From NCBI GenBank assembly GCA_016744295.1, contig JADGEQ010000056.1, positions 1-37,899 on the forward strand: 37,899 nt of DNA, given 5' to 3'. A model generated the notes under the pieces. The model was not told the DNA's origin, searched no databases, and saw only the letters and a list, made by a program, of their open reading frames with translations. Source of the stretch: Desulfobacteraceae bacterium (lineage in GTDB: Bacteria; Desulfobacterota; Desulfobacteria; Desulfobacterales; Desulfobacteraceae). The translations under genes were made by a program, and so were the position numbers. Below, in pieces: positions 7,588 through 15,196 of the stretch (position 1 is the first letter of the stretch; every line of letters starts with the position of its first letter).

Positions 7588-9582
7588 ATGCAACAGGAAA
7601 ATGATACAATAGAAAAACTGGAAAAACGAATTTTATATCTAAAATCCAATTTTTCCAACTATAATATTGTCAGAATGAGGGAGGCCCTGCGCTACCTTAC
7701 CGGCCCTAAACTGGAACTTTTCATAAAAATACCCTTCCTCATCCATGTCAACCTCAAGGAGTTTCCCGGATTCATTGCGTCAGACACCCCAGCCCATGGA
7801 ATTCACAATTTTGAACAATCCGGATTTTATAAAGAGGTACTAAAACAAAATTTACTGCCGAAAAGTGCCCTTGCACAAAAGGCGACAGCACCTTGTGTCC
7901 AAGGTTTTTATCATATCGGCAGTCTTGGCACCTTTACCCAGTCGGCGGGATCTGATTTTGATTATTGGGTCATCATTGACAAAAAAAAATTTTCTGAAAT
8001 GCGATACTACAACCTTGAAAAAAAACTGGACCAAATTCTTAAATTCAGCAGGGAAACCTATGACCAGGAAGTAACCTTCTTTATCATGGATCAAAATGAC
8101 ATACGACACAATTGCTATGCCCGATTCAACGACCAGGAAACTCTGACAGTCCCCAAAATTTTTTTAAAGGAAGAATTTTATCGCACATTTTTGATGATTG
8201 CCGGAAAAATTCCCTTCTGGACCATAGTTCCCAGTCAGAGTAATCTTAAAATCTACACCTCTCTCGTTAAAAGCATTTCATCCATTGGCCAATTGAATTT
8301 CATTTCCAATGAATTTATTGATCTGGGCACCATTGAGAAACCCGGTCCCCAGGATATTATAAAAGGTATTTTATGGCATATCTGCAAAGCCCGGTTTGAC
8401 CCGGTCAAAGCCCTGATAAAAGCATCCATGATTTTTTCAGCCGGTTTTGGCCGACAAGATCAATCAGGGCTTTTATGTGATGAAGTCAAGGCAAGATATG
8501 CCAAGGCTGGCATTGATGATTACCACGCAGATCCCTATAAAGTACTGTTTGACCGGATTATTAAATTTCATCAACAGGAGGATACCACCGGGCTGAATCT
8601 GATCAAAAATGCTATTTTTTTCAGGCTCTGCGGATATCCAAAGGTTCTCATCCCGGAAATAGGCTCTCCAAAACGGCAATTGCTGGACTGGTATATCCGA
8701 AACTGGAATCTTAGTCCGACCCAGGTAAGCAAGTTGCTCTCCTATACAAAATGGGCAGAACAAGAAAAACTGCTGCTGGAAAAAAGCATCATCACCCGGC
8801 TGACGGTTATGTACCAACAAATTCAAAAAAAATATTCTGCGACCCAAACAAATATTGATCTTCCTGCCCAGGAAAAAAGAAATTTTAAAATTCTTGTTCA
8901 TAAAACCAGGGAACGATTGAACAGGGCCGAAGGGAAAATTTCGGAATGCTCCACCTATTTAAAAAGACAAAAATTTCAATTATTTCTTCTCCAGCAAAAG
9001 CGAATCAGCAGTTGGCAGCTGTCCTGCTGTCTGAATCGTCAGCCCCATCCCCAAAAACTCCATCAGGCCCCCTCACTTCTGGGCTTATTGGGATGGATAT
9101 TTGAGAACCAACTCTATGACAGATCCCAAAGCTCCATGAAAATTGATCTACCCCTGCGCCTGTTTGAAAGCCATACGCTCCCCGTGGATCCGGATAAACT
9201 TTACCTGGCGCTTCAGCCGCTCAAGCCCTTGTCCGACGATATTTTTGAAAATTCACCATCCTGGTCAAAACTTATGATCCTTCTGGTATATTCTAAAAAG
9301 GAAAAGAGTTTGGCAAGAGCCGAATTCCTGGCTTTAAACACCTGGGGGGAATTATTTTTGGACACATTGACCCTTGACACAAATAAAAACATAGGGGATA
9401 GGTATAGGGAAATTGCCGTTAAAATTATTGGATACAAGGAAAACAGCCTGCGGTTATTTTTTTTCCAACTGGCACAGGCCCATGATCCAGATGCCGTATT
9501 TGAAATAAAACAGCACCTGGCAACCAATTCTGAGAACGCCCATGGCCGTTCCAAAAACCGTCCCTTGCTGGACAGATTATAG
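7588..9582 (+). CDS. class I adenylate cyclase homologue
   Basis: 664 residues, predicted cytoplasmic, making cAMP from ATP if active. The class I (enterobacterial CyaA-type) nucleotidyltransferase signature is clear: GSLGTFTQSAGSDFDYW at about residues 111-127, with both metal-binding aspartates, then EVTFFIMDQNDIRHN, which matches the conserved FF(L/I)(I/M)D...RHN segment of CyaA. The C-terminal ~300 residues are not recognisably the regulatory domain of E. coli CyaA (848 aa), and the protein is shorter overall. Start: ATG at 7588 with AGGTAA upstream. It is 8 bp from the following pseudo-receiver/TPR gene, so the two are probably co-translated. The HDOD-GAF gene is divergent. No CRP-like receptor is in the window. 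Confidence 0.88.
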   Translation: MQQENDTIEKLEKRILYLKSNFSNYNIVRMREALRYLTGPKLELFIKIPFLIHVNLKEFPGFIASDTPAHGIHNFEQSGFYKEVLKQNLLPKSALAQKATAPCVQGFYHIGSLGTFTQSAGSDFDYWVIIDKKKFSEMRYYNLEKKLDQILKFSRETYDQEVTFFIMDQNDIRHNCYARFNDQETLTVPKIFLKEEFYRTFLMIAGKIPFWTIVPSQSNLKIYTSLVKSISSIGQLNFISNEFIDLGTIEKPGPQDIIKGILWHICKARFDPVKALIKASMIFSAGFGRQDQSGLLCDEVKARYAKAGIDDYHADPYKVLFDRIIKFHQQEDTTGLNLIKNAIFFRLCGYPKVLIPEIGSPKRQLLDWYIRNWNLSPTQVSKLLSYTKWAEQEKLLLEKSIITRLTVMYQQIQKKYSATQTNIDLPAQEKRNFKILVHKTRERLNRAEGKISECSTYLKRQKFQLFLLQQKRISSWQLSCCLNRQPHPQKLHQAPSLLGLLGWIFENQLYDRSQSSMKIDLPLRLFESHTLPVDPDKLYLALQPLKPLSDDIFENSPSWSKLMILLVYSKKEKSLARAEFLALNTWGELFLDTLTLDTNKNIGDRYREIAVKIIGYKENSLRLFFFQLAQAHDPDAVFEIKQHLATNSENAHGRSKNRPLLDRL

Positions 9583-9590
9583 GAAAGCAG

Positions 9591-10601
9591 ATGCAAGATA
9601 AATCCATCCTGGTAGTCAGCGAAAATGAAAAAGAGAGAACCCAGCTGACCCAAATGTTGAAAAAAATCGGATATGACAAAATTTTAATCGCCCAGGGCGG
9701 AGGAAATGCATGGGCATTTTTAAAATCAAAGGAAATCGACTGCATCATCTCCTCCTATGAGATGGAAGATATGTCCGGCCTGGCCCTCCTAAAGATCCTC
9801 CGCAGGGAAGAATCCGTGGCAGATTTACCCTTTTTCCTCACCCACCAAGCCTTTACCAAAATCAAGGTAATCAAGGCAGGTCAGACCGGTGTGACCGGCC
9901 TTTTTGTGATTCCCTATAACGAAGAGGGAATGAAAGACAAACTTTTCAAGGCCATCGACAAGATCAAGGACCCGGTAATCTCCCAGGTGGAAGAAAACCT
10001 TGAAAAAGGGATTAACCTCATAGAAAAACAAGAATTCACCAAAGCCCTGGAGGTATTTCAATCCCTTGTCAGCCAAAAGGAAAATCCTGAATACTATTTT
10101 AATATCGGCTATATAAAAACCTCCCAGGGGCAGCACAGCGAGGCCATTGAAGCATTTTCCAAGGCCACCCAGCTGGACAGGCTTTTTGTCAAAGCCTATG
10201 AGGCCATGGGAAAGGCTTACAAAGCCCTTGGTAAAGCCAAAAAATCAGAAGAATGCCTCCAGGTTGCGGCGGAAATTTACATGGACACGGACAAACTCGG
10301 GTCGGCCGAAGAGATCCTCAATGAGATTCTTGAAGCCGGCTCAACCTCCCTTAATGTATTCAACACCCTGGGGGTAGTCCACCGGAAAAAAGGAGATGTG
10401 GAGCAGGCACTTCGGCAGTACAAAAAAGCCCTGAAAGTTCATCCGGACGAGCCCTATATATATTACAATATCGGACGGCTCTACCTGGACATGAAAAACA
10501 CCACAAAGGCCAAGGTCTATTTCCAGACAGCCCTGGACAAGGACCATGGGTTTGAGGAAGCCAAACAGGTTATCAAGGCCATTGATCTGGGACTTGTCTA
10601 A
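9591..10601 (+). CDS. pseudo-receiver domain fused to TPR repeats
   Basis: 336 residues. Residues 1-125 have the receiver fold (ILVVSENEKERTQLTQMLKK, then SGLALLKILR), but the acidic pocket is SEN instead of DD. The phospho-acceptor position is serine (CIISSYEMEDMSG, S55), and the conserved lysine before the Pro of the KP motif is isoleucine (FVIPY). It is therefore unlikely to be phosphorylated. Residues about 150-330 are tetratricopeptide repeats (for example EYYFNIGYIKTSQGQHSEAIEAF and PYIYYNIGRLYLDMKNTTKA), a protein-binding scaffold. Start ATG with AGGAAAG upstream. It is directly downstream of the cyclase gene, so a role in binding or controlling the cyclase is a reasonable inference. 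Confidence 0.88.
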   Translation: MQDKSILVVSENEKERTQLTQMLKKIGYDKILIAQGGGNAWAFLKSKEIDCIISSYEMEDMSGLALLKILRREESVADLPFFLTHQAFTKIKVIKAGQTGVTGLFVIPYNEEGMKDKLFKAIDKIKDPVISQVEENLEKGINLIEKQEFTKALEVFQSLVSQKENPEYYFNIGYIKTSQGQHSEAIEAFSKATQLDRLFVKAYEAMGKAYKALGKAKKSEECLQVAAEIYMDTDKLGSAEEILNEILEAGSTSLNVFNTLGVVHRKKGDVEQALRQYKKALKVHPDEPYIYYNIGRLYLDMKNTTKAKVYFQTALDKDHGFEEAKQVIKAIDLGLV

Positions 10602-10670
10602 CCAGTTTTTTTGGGCAATCTGTTTTTTTGAGAACAGGTTCGGCCTGATTTCACATTGGAGCAGTTCCCC

Positions 10671-11222
10671 CTAAAGCCAGATGGGATGAATTTCATCCAA
10701 AAGATCCTTTGTACACTGAACAACGGCTGACAGCCTGAAATAGCGCAGTGCCATGCCAAGATCAAGGGTTAGCAAGCGAAGATAGGACAACTCTGTGGCT
10801 GATATTTCCCAGGGTTCTGAATGATAAATCCTGAGAGCGCCTATAATTTTTCCCCCTAGATTAATCGGTAATGAAACAATTGAGCGAATCCCTTCTTTTT
10901 CAGCTTTTTCCGGGTATTGCAGGCGATCGCTGCCCTTGGTATCGGTTATGATCACAGGGATTAGATTTGACGATAGCTTGATGCTCTTGTCCACCAGGAT
11001 GGGACCTTTATTAACATATGCGATACTCAATCCTTGTGTGGCAAGGACCTCCAGGGCTTCTGTTCCCGGGTTTACCACAAGGATACTGGCCCCCTTCACT
11101 TGCATGGCGGCAACCAGCAAATGGGTGACCTGGGAGCCCATGATGGAGGGATTCTTTGCATCAAAAACAGTTTCCACTATTAATTTATAGCGTTCAAGGT
11201 CTATTTTGCCGTCACTTGACAT
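10671..11222 (-). CDS. GAF domain protein
   Basis: 183 residues from the ATG at 11222, which has AGGAGG 6-7 nt upstream (the open frame extends 24 codons further without a better signal). The sequence resembles a stand-alone GAF sensor domain: VTHLLVAAMQVKGASILVVNP, then EALEVLATQGLS, a central SDRLQYPEKAEKEGIRSIVSLP and GKIIGALRIYHSEP. There is no output domain, so it may sense a small molecule and act through a partner. It follows the universal stress protein gene by 34 bp on the same strand and is probably co-transcribed. Confidence 0.82.
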   Translation of the reverse strand: MSSDGKIDLERYKLIVETVFDAKNPSIMGSQVTHLLVAAMQVKGASILVVNPGTEALEVLATQGLSIAYVNKGPILVDKSIKLSSNLIPVIITDTKGSDRLQYPEKAEKEGIRSIVSLPINLGGKIIGALRIYHSEPWEISATELSYLRLLTLDLGMALRYFRLSAVVQCTKDLLDEIHPIWL

Positions 11223-11256
11223 ATGTGCCTCCTGTAGGTGTTGATGGTATTTTTCT

Positions 11257-11721
11257 CTAATTAACAATATGAACCCCGATTCCCCCCTCCACATGCCGGG
11301 TAACTCTTTTTGAAATACTTCGGCTAAAATAATTGATAATATTACCTGGATTTCGACTCAGCACCACCACGTCAAATTTACCCGTCTTCCAGAGCCGGAT
11401 GATATCGTCTGCAATATCATTTCCTATCGGCCGGTATAAGCAATGGATGTGATGACCGGCAAACCCGTGTGTCATAAGCGCTTGCCTGGCTGTTTCCAGG
11501 GCTTGTTTCTCCTCCTCCTGCCGCACCCGAAGGTAGGCGGTATTATGAATCACCTTACCCATGATGGGGTTGTTCCTGGGATCAAATTCAGGAACAGGGG
11601 TAAACCCATGAAACAGTGTAATTTCTACTTTTTTTCTTTCCCCATACCGACGGCCAACAAAATCAATGGCAATGTTGTCATTTACGGTAAAATTATAGGG
11701 TATCAGTATCTTGACCGGCAT
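11257..11721 (-). CDS. universal stress protein (UspA family)
   Basis: 154 residues with a typical Usp fold: MPVKILIPYNFTVNDNIAIDF at the start, a middle segment with LFHGFTPVPEFDP, and a final FDVVVLSRNP strand. The usual ATP-binding G-2x-G-9x-G(S/T) motif is not evident, so it may belong to the non-ATP-binding branch. A strong AGGAGG precedes the ATG. It is the first gene of a two-gene unit with the GAF protein, suggesting stress or redox signalling. Confidence 0.85.
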   Translation of the reverse strand: MPVKILIPYNFTVNDNIAIDFVGRRYGERKKVEITLFHGFTPVPEFDPRNNPIMGKVIHNTAYLRVRQEEEKQALETARQALMTHGFAGHHIHCLYRPIGNDIADDIIRLWKTGKFDVVVLSRNPGNIINYFSRSISKRVTRHVEGGIGVHIVN

Positions 11722-12200
11722 CCTGACCTCCTTTCATAAAAGTTTAAAATTACTGAGGCAAGACAAGTGAGATCCAATGGAAAAGAACAAGCTCGGACTA
11801 GGTCAATAGAAAATTCTAACCAAAATGAAAAGAAAGAGAAAAGCAATGGATAGAATCCATGCCCCAAAGAATACAGCACCATGAAAACAAGCGCTTTAAA
11901 ATATACCAGAGAGCTCTTGTGTTGTAAATTGATTTACCGGTGTTTTTTGGGTTGTACTCTGATTCCTTCCAGGAATACATTTATTACCAGAATATTTATA
12001 TTATAATTTGACAACAAATCAGACAAATTGATAGACTGGTACATTGAATATCGCTGGTTTGAAGCTGAATGGTCAATTTGTTGTAATAGTGATATTTTTT
12101 CGCCCTAACAATGGTATTTTCGGGTATTTTTCGACTCTTCCTGCCGCAGTCCTGTCATTTTTTTGTACAATTAATTGTCTTTTAAAAAAAGGAGTGTATT
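11722..12200. other. 479-bp AT-rich intergenic region between divergent units
   Basis: No gene is supported here. A TTGACA at 12008-12013 could be the -35 of a promoter for the ABM-domain gene, with a weak -10 around 12030-12036. Short inverted repeats built from ACAACAAAT (12011-12019) and ATTTGTTGT (about 12076-12084) flank that position. The leader would be about 160 nt. No riboswitch was recognised. Confidence 0.35.
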
Positions 12201-12530
12201 ATGGCCGTTTCAATTATTATCAAACGATTGCTTAAAGATGAAACCATGGCAGCCCGACTGGCCCCTTTAATCGTACAACTCCGATCCCGGGCAGCTGTTC
12301 AGCCTGGATTTCTCACAGACCAGACCTTCAGCTGCCTGGATTGCGAAGGGGAGTATCTGATCATGAGCACCTGGCATACCCTGGAGGACTGGAACAAATG
12401 GATGCACAGCCAGGAAAGAATGACCCTCCAGCACCAGGTGGATGAACTGCTGGGGGAAAAAACCCTTTACCGTTATTATGAACCGATTGTGGGCGGTATC
12501 ATTCCTACCTTTCAACCCAAGGAGAGTTAA
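12201..12530 (+). CDS. antibiotic biosynthesis monooxygenase (ABM) domain protein
   Basis: 109 residues, a single ABM/dimeric alpha-beta barrel domain: MAVSIIIKRLL, PGFLTDQTFSCLDCEGEYLIMSTW and LEDWNKWMHSQER are the typical strand-helix elements. Proteins of this type bind small aromatic or haem-like ligands, and many are quinol monooxygenases, but the substrate cannot be read from the sequence. AAGGAG lies 8 nt before the ATG. The gene is followed within 20 bp by a CitE-like lyase in the same orientation, so the two are probably one transcription unit. Confidence 0.82.
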   Translation: MAVSIIIKRLLKDETMAARLAPLIVQLRSRAAVQPGFLTDQTFSCLDCEGEYLIMSTWHTLEDWNKWMHSQERMTLQHQVDELLGEKTLYRYYEPIVGGIIPTFQPKES

Positions 12531-12549
12531 CACGCGATTGAACACAAAA

Positions 12550-13479
12550 ATGAATGCCCTAAAACCCAGCAGGTCCATACTTTCAGTGCCAGGGCACCTG
12601 GAAAGAATGCATCAAAAAGCCGCCGCCAGCACAGCCGATGTCATCATGCTGGACCTTGAAGACAGTGTCCCAATTGATAAAAAGGATGAAGCCAGAAGCA
12701 TCGTCTCCCACTCCCTTCCCGCCCTGGACTGGAAGGGAAAAACCCTGGCCGTCCGCATCAATTCCCTGGATACGCCCTTTGCTTACAAGGATGTCATCCA
12801 GGTGACCGAGGCGGCAGGCCAATCCATTGATTTTATCGTCATTCCCAAGGTCAATCATGCCGGGGATATTCATTTTCTTGCCCGGCTGCTGGACGGAATA
12901 GAGATGGGGATAAAGGTTCCTCCCAAAATCGCCATTGAAGCCGCCATTGAGACAGCAGCCGGCCTTGAACAGGTGGGATCCATTGCCCGGGCAGACAAAC
13001 GGTTAAGATCCCTTTCCTTTGGCATTGCCGATTATTCTGCATCCATTGGTGCCAAACTGGTTTCCCTGTCAGGCCACGGGGAAAATGAAGCAGATATCTA
13101 TCCAGGTCACCGATGGCATTATCCCATTAGCCGTATGGTGATGGCAGCAAAGGCCAATGGGCTGCTGGCCGTGGATGCCCCCTATGGCAATTTTAAGGAT
13201 CCAAAGGGGTTGGGAAATGCCGCGACCAGGGCAGCAGCCTTAGGATGTGACGGCAAGTGGGTAATCCACCCGGATCAGATTGAAATCGTAAACAGGGCCT
13301 TTAGCCCGACGCCAGAGGAAATTGGGCGAGCAAAACAGGTTCTGGATGCAATGGCAGCAACCGGGCTATCGTCCAAAGGGGCAATTGCCGTTAACGGACG
13401 AATGATTGACCTTGCCACGGCACGACTTGCCAGAAAGGTCTGGGACCAGGCAGGTATGCTGGGGTTGATTAAAACATAA
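12550..13479 (+). CDS. HpcH/HpaI aldolase/citrate lyase family (CitE or malyl-CoA lyase-like)
   Basis: 309 residues from ATG 12550. The family TIM-barrel signatures are present: RSILSVPGH at the N-terminus, DVIMLDLEDSV (metal-binding acidic residues), RINSLDTPFAYKD, FIVIPKV, an AIEAAIETAAGL strand with the metal-binding Glu, LSFGIADYSASIGAK and GKWVIHPDQIEIVN. Such enzymes cleave or form C-C bonds of malyl-, methylmalyl- or citryl-CoA; the exact substrate is not resolved. The only strong ribosome binding site (AAGGAG, about 12519-12524) lies 25 nt from ATG 12550 but 13 nt from an in-frame TTG at 12538, which may be the real start. It follows the ABM gene and converges on the dsbC-like gene. 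Confidence 0.85.
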   Translation: MNALKPSRSILSVPGHLERMHQKAAASTADVIMLDLEDSVPIDKKDEARSIVSHSLPALDWKGKTLAVRINSLDTPFAYKDVIQVTEAAGQSIDFIVIPKVNHAGDIHFLARLLDGIEMGIKVPPKIAIEAAIETAAGLEQVGSIARADKRLRSLSFGIADYSASIGAKLVSLSGHGENEADIYPGHRWHYPISRMVMAAKANGLLAVDAPYGNFKDPKGLGNAATRAAALGCDGKWVIHPDQIEIVNRAFSPTPEEIGRAKQVLDAMAATGLSSKGAIAVNGRMIDLATARLARKVWDQAGMLGLIKT

Positions 13480-13499
13480 ATTCAAAAATTCTATTAATT

Positions 13500-14336
13500 T
13501 TAAGGAACCGACTCACACCCATTGGACGAAACATTGGAACCGTCCTCACAAACAAGGCCAAGATTCTGTTTCACCTGGTTGATATTACTTCCCTCCACCA
13601 CCCAGGAAGCATCCCCTGAAATCACCACGGGTACAAAGGAAAGATTCGTTCTTGAAAAAAACCCCATGGTTTTTTCCAATAATCGATCTGCCGGTTCGCA
13701 GCCGGGCGTATCAGGTTGGAATTTAATCTGTGCATAATCTTCATAGGAAAGCTTCCCGCAAATTGTCTGGATAGCCATTTCGCGACTTTTTGGACCCAGC
13801 AGCGGAAAAAGAATCACCTTGATTTCAAGATGATTTTCCATGGCAACCAGTTCGAGATCCGGCAGCAGCTTTTTGCAATGGGAGCAGTTGGGGTCTGTGA
13901 CCACATACAAAACGCTTTCAGCCTTTCCGGGTTTAAATGAAAACAGGGTCAACGCCTCCAAAACCTTTAAATTTTGTTGAAAAAACACCCTTCGGCTTTC
14001 TTTTTCAAGGGCCTTTTTCTCATTGGCTCTTGTCCGCTCCTTCCGGGCAACATTCTCCAATGTTTCCAGTGTTTCCCGGGTAATAAATTTCTTATCCTTA
14101 AAAAGCTTTCCAGCCAGAAGAAAATCTTTTCCAGCATAAAGGGGTACAAGTTCTCCGTCAAGGGCCAGAACAACTTCGCACAATTCACCCTGCTCCTTTT
14201 TATGGACAATTTTTGCTCCCATGGGCAGAGATACCTGTTGCGAAAGCCAGTCCAGATCAACATGGGTGCAAACCGGTGCAGCAGAAACACCAGCACTAAA
14301 CAGCAGAAATACAAAAATTATCAACATCCATCTCAT
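13500..14336 (-). CDS. dsbC: DsbC-like periplasmic thiol:disulfide interchange protein
   Basis: 278 residues. The N-terminal MRWMLIIFVFLLFSAGVSAA is a signal peptide with cleavage likely after the AxA region near residue 20, so the protein is exported. The C-terminal thioredoxin fold has the active site TDPNCSHCKK (C151, C154) as in DsbC/DsbG (CxxC after DPxC), and a cis-proline-type region SFVPVVI near residue 236. Residues 80-125 form a Lys/Glu-rich helix linking an N-terminal domain. Extra cysteines (C23, C53, a pair near 193 and 214, and C-terminal ones) could form structural disulfides. A role in isomerising or maturing periplasmic c-type cytochromes or other cysteine-rich proteins is inferred. 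GAGG lies 10 nt upstream of the ATG. Confidence 0.85.
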   Translation of the reverse strand: MRWMLIIFVFLLFSAGVSAAPVCTHVDLDWLSQQVSLPMGAKIVHKKEQGELCEVVLALDGELVPLYAGKDFLLAGKLFKDKKFITRETLETLENVARKERTRANEKKALEKESRRVFFQQNLKVLEALTLFSFKPGKAESVLYVVTDPNCSHCKKLLPDLELVAMENHLEIKVILFPLLGPKSREMAIQTICGKLSYEDYAQIKFQPDTPGCEPADRLLEKTMGFFSRTNLSFVPVVISGDASWVVEGSNINQVKQNLGLVCEDGSNVSSNGCESVP

Positions 14337-14462
14337 CTTTAATGATCCTCTTCAAAAGGGATATTTCAGTGACCCATCAAAATCACACGGGCTCATTTGT
14401 TCTAAAATCTGATTGAGGACAACACTGAAACCCAGATCAACAATCAGGGCGGGCACAAAAAA

Positions 14463-14494
14463 AAATCCCTGGACAGTATCTCGTCCAGGGATTT
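14463..14494 (-). terminator. rho-independent terminator of the cold shock gene
   Basis: Perfect inverted repeat AAATCCCTGGAC (14463-14474) and GTCCAGGGATTT (14483-14494), followed on the minus strand by a run of U's (the A-run at about 14457-14465). It is about 50 bp past the stop of the cold shock gene. Confidence 0.85.
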
Positions 14495-14545
14495 CTATTT
14501 TTTCAAGTCACCAAGATGACTTTTTTAGCTAAGTAAAAGGGCTAA

Positions 14546-14749
14546 CTAAAGAACGGTTACATTTGTTGCAGCAGGGCCTTTCTGGCCTTCTTCAATATCA
14601 AATGAAACACGATCCCCTTCATTCAGGGATTTGAAACCTGTTGTATTAATGCCGGAATGATGTACAAAAACATCTTTTCCGCCGTTTTCTTGTTCGATAA
14701 AACCAAAACCCTTTGAGTCGTTAAACCATTTTACAGTACCGTTAGCCAT
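14546..14749 (-). CDS. cold shock protein (CspA family)
   Basis: 67 residues, full length for the family: a single OB-fold domain that binds single-stranded nucleic acid. Both RNA-binding motifs are present, KGFGFI (RNP1) and DVFVHHS (RNP2), after NGTVKWFN. Such proteins act as RNA chaperones. GGAG lies upstream of the ATG. The gene has its own promoter with an unusually long leader and its own terminator, so it is probably monocistronic. Several paralogues per genome are usual, so no gene letter is given. Confidence 0.96.
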   Translation of the reverse strand: MANGTVKWFNDSKGFGFIEQENGGKDVFVHHSGINTTGFKSLNEGDRVSFDIEEGQKGPAATNVTVL

Positions 14750-14908
14750 ATTGGCAATCTCCTATTGTAATAAAAAAAAATACAAATTTCAAACTCTGGG
14801 GGCAATGCCATTTTATTTTTGGGATATACACCCTTGGGATGAAACATAAACGCTTCACATACAACAGCGCAAACGCAATAAGAATATAGAATTGCCGACA
14901 AAAGTCAA
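14750..14908 (-). promoter_or_regulatory. promoter and long 5' leader of the cold shock gene
   Basis: A -35 box TTGACT (14908-14903, minus strand) is followed after 16 nt by TATTCT (14886-14881). The transcript would have a leader of about 125 nt before the ATG at 14749. Long structured leaders are known to control translation of cspA-type genes with temperature. No specific fold was demonstrated here. Confidence 0.5.
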
Positions 14909-15196
14909 GCAATAAATGAAATTTATTTTACAAATGGGAATTATCCTCAAACACCCATAAAAATAAAGGTTATCGGCCGGATGAAATGGGCTTGGCCACC
15001 TAATTTACTTCAGCTTACAATCAGGAAACACTTTTTTAGGGTGGGGGCTTTTGTTTCAGTACGATTGCCGTTCGCGCCGGCAGATAAAGACTTAGGACCG
15101 CAGATAAAATAAGTTGAGAGATGCTCACTCGCTAAAGCCCCATGAATCCTCTTCAAAGTTTTTTTAAATTTAAGCCGGTTATTCCAGTGATTGATT
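14909..15196. other. intergenic region between csp and LOG-type gene
   Basis: About 290 bp between the csp promoter and the stop of the LOG-type gene. A minus-strand frame (15010-15237) overlaps the LOG gene, has no ribosome binding site and resembles nothing known. No RNA gene, repeat or clear terminator was recognised. Confidence 0.4.

Noticed and set aside
10602..10670. Candidate terminator after the TPR gene
   Set aside because: T-runs are present, but the pairing of AACCAG- and ACAGGTT-type segments is imperfect and leaves no stable stem.
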